Positions 49,430-61,253 of a stretch of 64,000 nt of DNA are shown here, in pieces; the first letter of the stretch is position 1, and each line of letters opens with the position of its first letter. The DNA comes from Psilocybe azurescens (lineage: Eukaryota; Basidiomycota; Agaricomycetes; Agaricales; Agrocybaceae): NCBI GenBank assembly GCA_023853785.1, contig JAJIRX010000533.1:868001-932000 (forward strand), read 5' to 3'. Below the pieces are notes generated by a model, which was not told the origin of the DNA, did not search any database, and saw nothing but the letters and a program-made list of their open reading frames with translations. Made by a program: the position numbers and the translations under genes.

Positions 49430-52400
49430 CTATCGCATCCCGCCCTCCACCACCTTGTATGTCTTTCCATCCCGCACTCTCCGTCGCTCCTTCTGCCACC
49501 AACGAATGCTCATACCCAGAATAGTACTCACTCCCTGGGTTCCCCATTCTTCATATGCCAAGCACACTACCACATTAATCGCAGCCGCAAGCAACAGCGT
49601 GTATCGTGCCCCCCATGGAAAACTCATCAACGTTAACAACTCTGCAAAAAACTGAGGTGGAGCGAGTAACACCAGGACATTGAACGCCGACAGCAAGCAC
49701 ATCGAAAACATCAGCCAACCTGGGGTTGAGTTGATGTGAGAACTTGCCACTTTCAGATATATCCGGCCGCTTACCGTTCGTCCACATGGATTTTCTGTAC
49801 GGTGGTCCGATGCTGAACACGGCGGCTACCAGGATATACTGGAAACACGAAATATAAAACAGCACGGAGTTCTCGTAGTTAGTCGACTCCAGTTTGTTGT
49901 CCCCGCCTTCTGATGGCAGCGTCGTTGGAGGCGGTGTATACCTTGATTTTCGCCGTGAATAATTTGATACTCAAATGCAATAAAAATAGATTCTCACCAT
50001 TCTTGTCCGCGAACCCAAAAATAAGCCCAGAATTGCACTGCGCTTGTGATCACGATTTGCCCGATGATACTGGCCAGCACCTTCTTCGACACCAGACTGG
50101 CTGTCGGCCGCTTTGGATAGATACGTGGATACGGAAGCGTTCGACCCACTGGAACACTTTAGTGATACTCATCATAGTTCTATAATCGACAGCTTACTTG
50201 TGACAGCGATGGGTATGATGATGAACAGATCGATGTAGAGGAACTGCCACAGAATAATGATGGTCAGCTGAAACAACGGCGCCATGTTCCAAAAACGTAC
50301 CTGGAAGTCACCGAGCGACGAAGCAAAGGAGTAAAGAAGAGTGACGGAAGTGAATTGAATCATAGAGTACAGCGCCCTGTGATAATTTTAAGCAAACATC
50401 GGCACAGAGAAATATTTTGACGCACATGTATTTGAAGCAGCTGAAGCTGGTGACGAGTGCCGAGCGGCCTTCCTTGATAACTTCGAGAACACAACCGATA
50501 TCAGGCGTGCTTGTCGTAAAGGGCGCGGCCACACTAGCCTCAGCCTCGGACAGCGATATCCCAACATCAGCAGCTTTCAAAGCAGCACAATCGTTTGCAC
50601 CGTCTCCGCACATCAGGACAGTGTATCCAAGAGTCTGCAGGCGTTCCACGACTTCATTTTTCTCATCAGGAGACATCCTGGCAAAAATCTGCGTCTTCAC
50701 AAGCATCTGTTCAAGCAAGTCAGATAACACCGTCGAGTAGTTGGCTATAAATATTGACCCTCTGTACCGTCTCCAATGGTGCATAGTTCAGCATCCATCG
50801 GAAAACATCGCCCGTAATAACCAACGAATAATCCTGATAATTAATTTCGTCACCCTCCACCGCAAGATGAGGCGGAGGTGGCATAGGTTTTAGACTGTAA
50901 GAATCGAGTTTCCATAGCGGATCATCCATAGAAGACCATATAAGTTTAGACGCCGGGGTCGATGCATTTCCTGATTTGATTCAGAAGTGTCAGATGCCAA
51001 AGACGACGACGACAAATCGGGTTAACAAACGCACCGCGGGAAAAGATAGGCGCAAAGACATGTGCGACCTGATTGATCAAGCTGCACTCACGCGCGACGC
51101 TGACAGCAGTGAGAGGGTTGTCACCCGTGATCATCCGGCACGCCAAATGCGCGGAACGCAACGCCTGTATCGCAGGCGTAGTACCGGGCTTGAGTCTGTT
51201 TTCGAAGATAACCAAACCCAGAAATTTGAGTCCAGACTCTGCTTGTTCTCTATAGAGTCCAATAAAAGTTTAGCGAATATATTTGGTCGCTGTAGGAGTG
51301 AATGGCACCTTTTCATTCTTTGCGCTTTCAACCAAGATAAGCCCTCTATACTCTTCCCAGCAATAGCGATGACTCGATAACCTCGCTTCGTATAATATGA
51401 TAATAGATCGTCGTAATCCTGTGGGACTTGAAAGCCGCACGATGCATTAGATAGGAAGACAAAAGATAAGGGAAGGAGAAAGCGCACAAGAAGATTTGTC
51501 GCATATATCTGCCATAACTTCAGGCGCACCCTTCACATAGATCTCCATACTGTTGCTCTTAAGCCGTTTGACGATAACGCTCATGCGTCGAAGCGAAGAA
51601 ACAAAATCGAACCCGCGAATAACACCCAATTCCAGGAAATGAGCATGCTAGTATAAATATCAGCACATATTAACTGAGGATATAATATGGTTCTCACCCT
51701 AGCTGATCCCTTCAAAGCATCTTCCAAGCGAAATTGAGCACTGCCAGGCGGTCTTACGACAGTTTGAACCAGTGCTGCCTGATCTACAACAGCGCCTTTT
51801 GCCTTTATATTACCCGTCCCAGCAACACGGCCTTCCTCCAAAGTCCACTTAGTGAACCCAAACATCTTGACATCCAGCGGATCGCCAATGACTTCGCCAT
51901 CGACCATCTTTAGCGAATGACATGTTGCCAAAGCATGCAGAAACGTCGCTTTCTCTTTTCCAAGCGGAAGATCATGTACATCTTCAGACAACTCTCCAAA
52001 TCGGTGCTCGTTCTTATCCAAGCTTCGAACTCCAAGAATGTCGAGTCCATCTTCGGTCAGCGTCCCCGTTTTGTCAAAGCAGCAGACATTGATTTTGCCA
52101 GCAACGTTGACCCGGCTAGGAGATATACAATAGATACCAAGTTTCCGCAATCGGCCCACAGCGAAGCTCGTTCCGATTGACAGGGTCGCTGGAAGTGCGG
52201 GAGGAACCACAACGGTGATCAGGTCTAACGCTCGTACCACGATCGTATGCCATGGAAGCTAGGAAATAGGAAATGATGAGGCCTTTTATTGGCGAAAAGA
52301 GAAAATGATGACTTACACCTATCCTCACGAATTCGACCGCACTGAAGCAGAACCCCAAGCCTGCGATACTGGCAAGAACTCCGATGAATCTGACGGAGTC

Positions 52401-54836
52401 GCGATAGAACTTGAACCCAATGGGTTTTGGGAACAACATTGAACGGATCAATGCTCCCTTAGTCGTGTTGAAACCTATCAAAATGTCCAGATTAGAATAT
52501 AAATAGGAGTAGAAGAAAACAGTTGTGCTTTACCAGTTCGAGCCACTACAGCAAGAGCCGGTCGTCCTTGTCCATCATTCGTGAACGAACCACGAATACG
52601 AACAACCTTTGTACCACAATAAAGGAAGGTTTTGGCGTTTTCTGTCTTCTCATCGCGCCATCTGATAATGTCTTCGTCTCTTACAGGAGATTTGCTAACT
52701 GGAACACTTTCTCCTGTCAGCATACTTTCATTGACGATAGCATCCCCAGAGAGCAAAAAGAAATCCGCTGGGATCAATGAGAGATGAGATGTAGACAAAT
52801 TGACGATATCTCCGGGCACGAGTTCGGTTGAATCAGTGTCCATCCCTATAGAAAAATGAGCTCATAAAATTATTTATTAATGACAGAAAACGACTCACAA
52901 AACCCATTTTTGAGAACATCCATGGTGCATATCAGTTTCGACATTTCCTTCATGCGTATCACGGTCTAGTAGAATCCGTTAAGGTTCAGATTTAATATTA
53001 TCGGATAAACCAGGTAGAATAGCATACCTTCTTCGTTTCAATGAGGGTGGTAGTGATACTAATCATGGATATCAAAGCAATGCAGAACGCATAGTAGTAG
53101 TAGTCGTCCAGCGACCACAAGATGATGCTCGCAATTTGGAAGACGTAGAAAGGGTGGATGACCTGCCCAGAATGAGTAAGAATGAAGACAGACCCTAGAA
53201 AGGTATTCACTAACCTCATCAACTAGAAGTGATACCGTCGATTTCCCCTCAATATCGATTTCATTTTTACCAAAAACAATTCTTCGCTGCTCCTTGGTTT
53301 CCTCGTCCAGACCGCGATGAGCGGATGCCACACCAGTCCAAGTTGGGTCTCTCCAATCCCTGTCAAACCAAACAGTTATGATATATTAAAAACTGCACAG
53401 TAATAAAACGACGAACCTAACCATCTCAAATAGTCCGGTTCTGGGATCTACGGCGAAGCGTGTGTGTCGGTAATCTACGACGAGCAGATGGTGAAGAAGA
53501 CTATCTTGAGTGTCATATTGCTCGTCAAGTCTGAGCGAATCTGTTCCTGGTATTATTGGGACTGTCTCAGGGAAGACCGTAGAAATACGATACGGATAGC
53601 TAAGAGTCTTGATCGAAATCAATACAATAGCTTTATATGCTGACTGAGATGTGTAAGAGAGGGTACTCCGAACTGGTTTAATGACCTACTTCAACGACCA
53701 AGAATCCGTTATGAGAATCCTTGAAAGCTTTTTCGCGTGCAACGCAACGAAGCCATAGATAGGGAAACCAGTGTCCGAGTAAGCCAAGAATTCCGAAAGT
53801 CAAAACACAACAGCTTCGCCATAGCCAGACACGCAAAGTTATTGTCTCGTAGCCCACGAAACGGACAGTACTGTCTTCGTCAGCGATGTATATCGTTTGC
53901 CTACTCGGTGGCCCTGGCGGAGGAGGTTCGAGCAAGGTGAATGTAGTGTCCATGTCTATACGCGCCTCTCCTCCAAATACAGGGTCAATGCTAATTAATG
54001 GTAGAGTTTGGCTAGCCTCGAGAGGGCTGGAGGGCTCCGAGTCGTACTGCATGCTTGCCGTTATTGAAGCATTGTCGCGAATGCCATCTATAGATTGACC
54101 AGACTCAGATTCAGAATATTCTTCACCTGATGAGTATCCCCAACGTTCTTCGTCGTCGTCTTCTGTGTCCACTGCATTTTCAGATACAGCATCAGACTGT
54201 CGGCTTCGACTCCGCCTGGAGACACGGCTCGAGGACGACCTCTGCGATATTGACGGCCGCCGGTCATCAGAGGTCCCCGTCCTTCCAAATAGATGTGCCA
54301 AGTTGTTAAACACCCCAGCGCGCGATGGCGGGGACGGAGATCTCGGCTGTCTTCTCTTTCTCCCTGTCGAAGCAATGTCGTCATTGTCAGAGGGCAAGTT
54401 CGATTCGTCTCCGTCAAGAGGTGGTCTGACTGCCCCGTCCACACTTTGTCGCGATACCTGACTGCTCCTACTATCTCGTCTTTTTTCTTTGGGAGGGCCT
54501 TGACTCCATACTCTTCCTGCGAGTTAACCAAGCGTCGCTGCTCCTCCGGCCCAATTCCATATGTGACATCCTCGAGACACTGCTAGGATTGGCTATATGG
54601 CCTGGTCCAGAGAACATTGCACCGTCACCATCTGCATCGATATATGTGCCATACTGGGAGTCGCGTCGAGAGCGTCGCCTGTTGTCGATAGCTTGGTCTA
54701 TATCCAAGGACGTAGCACCCTCCGTATAGTCATGATGTGGTCCTGGGTCTAGCGAAGATGTCGCAATGGGAGCCATCTCAATTGTGTCGCCTCTAGAGGC
54801 TGTCGTGTGAGTTGAGAAACTCGTCTTGATGTTCAC
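49430..54836 (-). CDS. P5B-type cation ATPase, Ypk9/ATP13A2-like (vacuolar polyamine exporter family)
   Basis: P-type ATPase of subgroup P5B. Animal ATP13A2 and yeast Ypk9 work in lysosome/vacuole membranes and move polyamines or guard metal tolerance. The N-terminus is a long Ser/Arg-rich cytosolic region, followed by hydrophobic segments. Canonical motifs follow: TGES in the actuator ([14 protein letters not shown]), [19 protein letters not shown] in membrane helix 4 (PPALP marks P5B rather than P5A), the phosphorylation site [25 protein letters not shown] in the nucleotide domain, [11 protein letters not shown], and [20 protein letters not shown] in the hinge. Six C-terminal membrane helices end at 49430. 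About 15 exons, roughly 1,450 aa. Start choice: ATG at 54836, or 54776 (MAPIATSS). Near 54481-54486 a run of six T needs to be one shorter for the N-terminal frame to join [17 protein letters not shown]; this point is less certain than the others. Divergent from the SDR gene. Confidence 0.9.
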
Positions 54837-55246
54837 GGCGAGCCAATTTGCTGAACTTGAACTCCAGTGGTCGAGTTGATTCAGTTGAACCGACTCAATT
54901 CGAGCACACTACTCGCAAATTGCCTTTTTGGGCGCACTGCTCACAAGGCTGCCATTGGCTGGAGATTTCGGCTCACGCATTTAAGATTTCGTATTCACCA
55001 CATTGAAAGTGAAATGCCATTAGCAGATTTTACTGGGATCCATTCTTATCATTGATCAGCTGAACGTTCGCTCACAATTTGGAAAGGGCTGATTTAAGCA
55101 TGGCTTGAGCTTTTGAGATCATATTTCCGGCCGGTAAAGTAAGTAAACCGGGCCCCCACATTGTCTTTCGAATACTATTAATACTGTGAGGCGGGATTTG
55201 TCCGAGTCCCACCAAGTCCCCACTCTCGCCCCCGCACTCAAGCAAC
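54837..55246. promoter_or_regulatory. Divergent promoter between the P5B ATPase and SDR genes
   Basis: 410 bp between start codons of genes reading away from each other. The right end (55200-55240) is C/CT-rich just before the SDR ATG. No specific sites identified. Confidence 0.4.
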
Positions 55247-56809
55247 ATGGACAATACTAAAGTCAAACTATCGAAAGGTGCTCAAGAGCAAAATGCCATA
55301 ACCACTGCACGTATTCAACAGATCCAATCCCAACTTAACAATGCACCACGCACCGGGAAACTCAAGGAGAAGGTGTGCATTGTTACAGGCGTTGGTTCGC
55401 TATTGGGGATTGGGTGAGGCATACTTGGTCTAATGTATAATCCAAATGCTGATGCATCGAGATCCAGTCGTGCTGCAGCGCTGACTTTCGCTCATGAAGG
55501 TCGGGCAACGACTGTAACGAAAGCGATATGGGCTCATCATACTAATCCAGTCTTGCAGGCGCGAAGCATCTCTACCTCCTAGATTACGATCCCACGAACT
55601 TGCCTGACTTAAAGTCAGCTATCGAGAAAAAGTACCCCGATGTCAAGGTAGGAAGCAACATGCGTTGCTGGATTTGAATGGCTGTTAATGATCCTTTAGG
55701 TTACAACCCTACAGGCTGACGCTGCGGACGAAAAAGCCATCTCAGGGCTCTGTGAGCAAGCTCTTCGCGAAGAAGGGAGACTAGACGTTTTCTTTGCCAA
55801 CGTGAGCTTGCTATATGCAAAATCATTGTCCTTGCAAACATCATTTGGCGTTAGGCTGGTTATGCCTCCAGAGATTCCTTGCAAGATACTTCGGTGGAAA
55901 CCTTCATGAATAGTATGCGTATCAATGCCCTTTCGTGCGTAAAATTTTCAGCTCTCTTTATTAATTAACTAATGTGTGCTTTAGATGCTTCCTCGCTGTG
56001 AAGCACGGTTCAGCTGCCATGCTCAAGACCAACCCATCCAGAGGGAAAGATGCAAGTAGGGGCAGTATAATCATGACTGCTTCCGGTACGTGAACTGCAC
56101 CAGGAAGCAACATCTGGGCTATAAACACCATTTTTCAGCTGCTGGGCTTAGATCTGGAGCTGGTTCTATTGACTGTGAGTTGGACATCTTCTCATTTCTA
56201 CGCCTTTCATTCCTGAGGTACTAAACTGCTGCAGATAGCGCAAGTAAAGCTGCGTGAGTTTCTAAGCACATGCGATCGAATATCTACTAATCATCTCGAT
56301 AGTGTGAATTCAATTGCGAAGAACTCCGCCTGCCAACTTCAAAAGACTGATATCCGGGTCAATACTATCTGTCCAGGACTCATTGAAACTGGAATGACAG
56401 GAACCGTATTCGAGTTTGCTCGCCAGCGCGGTTCAGCAGGCAAAATTGGGCAGTTGAATCCACTTGGACGATATGGTGTTGCGCAAGGTACGTTATTGGC
56501 CTGGATTCTACATGTTCATAATGCAAATCTAACTCTCTAACTATAGAAATAGCAAACGCTGCTCTCTTTTGGCATCTGGTGAGTACAGTTGAATGAGGAT
56601 TTATTAATCGTCCAAGATGGCACCTTACTGTTGTGTCTTTTTCAGATGACTCTAGCTATGTTAATGGCCAAAACATCGCTGTCGATGGAGGTCTTTTCTT
56701 CATCCCACCCAGTCGTACCTGGACGATGGGCGTAGATGAGAATGTTGCTCTTTTACCTTTCATTTATTCATGCGTTTGTACCATGCGAAAATGGTCCCGT
56801 AGGCTATGA
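55247..56809 (+). CDS. Short-chain dehydrogenase/reductase (two probable 1-bp errors near the end)
   Basis: Classical SDR, an NAD(P)H-dependent oxidoreductase with Rossmann fold. The ATG at 55247 opens MDNTKVKLSKGAQEQNA. Motifs in order: cofactor glycines VCIVTGVGSLLGIG (TG-x3-GxG), LYLLDYDPTN (acidic residue after beta 2), FANAGYASR (NAG motif), IIMTASAAG with the catalytic Ser, YSASKAAV (Tyr-x3-Lys) and VNTICPGLIETGMTG. The C-terminus has YVNGQNIAVDGGL. About ten tiny exons, typical of basidiomycetes. Near the end, the junction after FWHL needs one extra G at 56578-56579. After VDGGL the given frame runs to TGA at 56807-56809, whereas one T fewer in 56694-56697 gives the more family-like ending SSSHPVVPGRWA and a stop at 56733-56735. 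The total is about 300 aa. The substrate cannot be told. Confidence 0.85.
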
Positions 56810-59800
56810 CATACCCAATGTACCCTGATATTTTCGAGAACATGTAACCATCAAATACAATTGAGATGAGAGAACTTGCTTTAGTATCGTGAGGTCTGGT
56901 ACATTCATAACAACTGCAATGAAGAGCAGCCAGCAATAGACATAGTCATCGACGATTCTCAGAGAGGCCAGCTCAATGCTCACCTCAGCATTGTCGGCGC
57001 CATGCATGTTCTGGTGAATAGAGCATAATCTAGCCCGTCGTTTTGCCGACTTGGGTATGGCGCTGAAGGATTTGATGAGAGACCAAAGAGTTGTCAAAGA
57101 GGGTAATGATGAAGTCGTCAAGAGTTGCCATCTACAACAATTCTATATACCTTCTATTTCTGAGCGAGCGCAGATCATATCCTAACATTTTTCGACGTCA
57201 ACATGGACAGACAAATATTCTTCACAAACACTCATTTCTTTGCGATTTTCCTCTCCGGTATCACAACCTAAACTCCCAGATTAGTACTGAAATGTGGCTG
57301 TAGATCTGCAGTCTCTGTGGCCTTCCCCAACATCCACCGACTGGCGGGTTGTTATTCAACATCGTACAAACATGGGCAGGGTTGTGTCATCCGGTGTAAA
57401 GGTCGTCTGTATGTCGCTGTATACTCGCTCCTAAACAGGACACCTGCGTGGCGTGCGATAGATACTTCTGGCGTGAGGTCTGGCTTTATGGGAAATGGGA
57501 GGAAATTGCGTGGTGAGGAGCTATATCATGTCTGAAATGATTGGCAATCCCGCGTTGTCGCACGAAAATCGAACAAAGCATACAAAATGGAAGGCTTTGC
57601 TTCACGAACGACTGTTTTCCCATTTACCCCTGTTCTTAGCTCACTGCAAATGCCACACAGGGAATGTCTTTCGTATTGTAAGCGGAGACGTACGGTCAGG
57701 AAGTCTGCACTGGATTTTCCTAATGACAATGGGCCTCAGAGCCTAAGGAGGGCGTACATTACTGGTACCACCTCGGTGCACAATCTCCCTGGCCGCAGAA
57801 CTCAGAACTTGAAACAATTATACGAGCTCTGGTTGGAAAGATCCTACTCTATGATCAGCGACAAACAACCAGCGACAAAGAAAAAGGAGGTACGTTACTC
57901 GACATGCACGGCATTTCATGTTATGCGTACACAGTTAACGATCGAACTTCCATCTAAAAAGATCCTTCCATGGGCCCTAAAAGGTGGTCGATGAGCTCCA
58001 ATGACAGTTAGCGCCTCAAGGATAAAAGCTAGTCCTGTTCGGCTAATAGGCACAACGACCTCAAGGTCATTGATCATCCGTCATATCGCAATGGCCGAGC
58101 ATCCACTGCTATCGGCAGTGCACAGTATACTTTGGAATGAATAGTGGAATTGCCAGTCGACCACTACACGTTTATAGTCTGGCATACTCCATTCCCATGG
58201 TAATGACCTTGCTTTACAGCGACTGGGGCAAGGACAGACATAGAATGGCTATGCAGACTAAATGTGCTTTGGTCATACTCGTGCTCTACCGTTGGAGCCT
58301 GAGGGTCTTGGACATGGTAGGGATGGAGGAACTGGCATGATATAAACCAGGAGATATTGAGACATTGTCGAAAACCGGTCTCTGGGGATGGGAACTTCTG
58401 GGCCACGGACGACGACAACCTAGAGCAAAGGAAGGGTACAGCGATGCCCAATTTGAGAAAACAGCAGTCAAAGCCATGACTTACTTGTAGCGAGGCTTCA
58501 GGAGCATTGACGCTCCCCGTTACGAATGAAAGATAAGGGCAGTGCTATGTTCAAAGACAGGTAGAAGAACAGTGTTGGATCCTACCATCTCTGGACCAAC
58601 ATTTTCCCCCTTTTAAAGGCCTCTCTGTTGTGGCTTCATTGCTCGAAAGAGTCTGAAAAAGAGAAATCGTAACGGCGATTGACCAATATTCCACGATAGT
58701 CTATGCCACTGGAGCCAAGTCTTGGGAAAGGAAGGAAGGAAACACTGGCCACTTTCATCCAGTATGTCTGAGATTGACTCGGCGACAAATAGGTCAAAAC
58801 CATCGTTCGTCTCCACTCTATTCCGAAATCGAAACGACGGCTCCATCGATTGTCTCAAGGCTCGATTTAATTCGGTCTTTGACAAGGCTTACGGTATTAT
58901 AACATGTTCTACGGCCAAGTTACGGCGGTGTTGGTCATACACTTTTATCTTTTGCGGTTCCATACTGTCCATGGAACATTTATTTCAGGATAAATGGGCA
59001 TGTGTTCACCCCATATGCATCAAGATAGACCATCACCCTGTTGGAAAGATGAATGCAGTCTTGAAGAATTTAATTTCCATCGAGATATGCTGTTTCCGGT
59101 CTTCTTTGCCGCTGCACAATATCTTGAAGGGGCTCTTAGTTTTCCCGAGACCACTTCAACGGAAACGGCCAGCTTTCTATCTCGATTTGCACGATTGCAG
59201 AATGAGCAGTCGCGTGGTCTTGGCGGTACCTATTCGAACGAAACGCCTATTGGCCGCTGTGCGTGCTTCAGAATCACATTGTCCAGACAGCTAATCGATG
59301 GCAAAGTGAAAACACACGAAGTCTACCCCAAAGTGGCCTCAGGAGTTGCTGTCATGAAAACCATTCACTTCCGTTCCAGATCACCTTCAGATCATTGCCA
59401 CTTCGGAGAATGGATTGAAAGCGGGTATATCGAATGTCCAAACACGCACGAGGGGTCGCCATCGCTTCCCATTCTTTTTCTGTCCCATGCTCCACTTGTG
59501 TACAATATTTTGCCCTTCACCGGCACCTGCGGCTTCATAAGACAAGATTTCCTCTGCTAAGTCGGTTCAGCTGCCAAGTGTGCTGGTTTTTTGACGAGGC
59601 TTCGACGTTTTCTTTTCTCAAGGACGGGGAAATTGATTACGCACCAGAGATACAGCGCCCCAGTTTCCATTCTACCTTGTCCATCGGGGTCTTCCTAATG
59701 TACGACGAACGGGAAATTTTCATGGCTGTCGAGTAAACTATAGTTTATTCAAACTTCAAGATTTTTTCGTCGCGAGCCGAGCCGGAGGTTAGTTTTAGTT

Positions 59801-61253
59801 AACTGGCTATCACGAGCTGCAGCCTATATCTAAACGATAATATTCGACGTGTGTATGCATTAGTACGGTCAGCAATCACTCTTCCGAGTGCCAAACATTC
59901 AGCAGATCAGTCTTGCTTTTCATAGTGATGTCCTCGAGTGTTCCACAACATGTACTAGGACGGGAAGCTCCATCAAGAGCTTGTCCACCCTAAACCCCAT
60001 TTTTGGCCCTCAAATCCACAGATTTCCAGTGGTCGTCAAATCCGAGGCACGGACAGGTTCTTCAGGGTTCTACCTAATAAGGAAACTTTTCTTCCTCTGC
60101 GGGGCGTTTTGTTTTTTGAAAAATTGGTGCAGAATAGAACCATGTGAGAGTATAAGAGTGTAAAAAGTGATGAGAATGCCCACAATAATTGTAATCAGTA
60201 CTTCATAAACCATAATACATGATGTATTGTAATTTAAAGCCTACTTCTTCTGATTTCCTTGGATTTCAATGCCAATTTTCGACCGTGGGGAGCTGTACAA
60301 CAATATTCCGGACATCTTCCCTCTTCCCTAGAAGATTTCTTCCAGAGAGAAGCAGCCGTAGGGCTGAGCGTCTTCTTTGAATATAAATATTCTTGGAGAG
60401 CACGATTATAGACCACACTTTTGCAACATTTTTGGGCTCACAATCCTGCAAACTCTGTAAAAAACTCCCTCAAATTCGGCGGCCCGACCCCTTCGACCTT
60501 AAATCCGCGGAAACAAGGAGAGATTTTTGGGCCGTCAAATCCGCGAAAAGCGGAGAAGCCCCTTAGTGGAGCTTCCCGGGTCTTATACGGCCCCACAACT
60601 TTCCACTAGCCTATGCATGCAATTCCATTTCTTCTGAAGGTGTCAAGCAATTTATCTGTCCCTAAAGTTAGCACCGTTTGGGTCCTGTTCATCAATCTTA
60701 AAGCTTAAAGGCCTAATTTCATTTCTGGCATATGTAAGTTCGACTGTTTGTGAAATAAACCGTAATCTATAATTGCCTTAAAAGGGATTTTTGACCGCCA
60801 TTTCTATAAAGTAAAAGTCGAAGAAACAGAAGACATGTTCAAACGGGATCAAAACCGCCAGTGTTTCTTTGACAAACAGCGGTGGCCGCCCGAATCGTAA
60901 GCTCCACCGTGACAGCGGTGGTACGTATTACAGCAATGTGATGAATGAACACCATTTTACGCCACTACGCCTGTTCTAGATTGTGGGCTATTGTGCTTCC
61001 GGCGATGATCTCAAGAGGTGAGAACAGGAGATCTTGGATGAAGCAGAAACAAAGTTCTCCAAATAATTCACGCGCTCTCCTCAAAAGTGAAAGTCAGAAG
61101 GTTCCTCGAACCACCACATTTCGACCGATGAAAACGCGCAAACTTCAGGCATCATACCCGTGGGCTGTCGATTCATGTCCAGACCCATGAAAAAGTTAAC
61201 ATATGTACGTTCTACTAAGATAAACGAGGAAAAATTTCTTGCGCCATAATTGC
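56810..61253. other. 4.4 kb interval without a confident gene
   Basis: Many short frames on both strands, the longest about 190 codons (58722-59294 and the overlapping 58994-59560 on plus). They overlap in different frames, lack conserved motifs and do not splice together. A minus-strand frame at 56804-57121 has one membrane-like segment (YVYCWLLFIAVVMNVPD) and could be a decayed or unrecognised gene. The region may be relic sequence or a poorly assembled gene; I cannot support a call. Confidence 0.4.

Noticed and set aside
58722..59560. Overlapping plus-strand frames of about 190 codons
   Set aside because: They overlap in different frames, show no conserved motif, and have no splice structure that favours one over the other.
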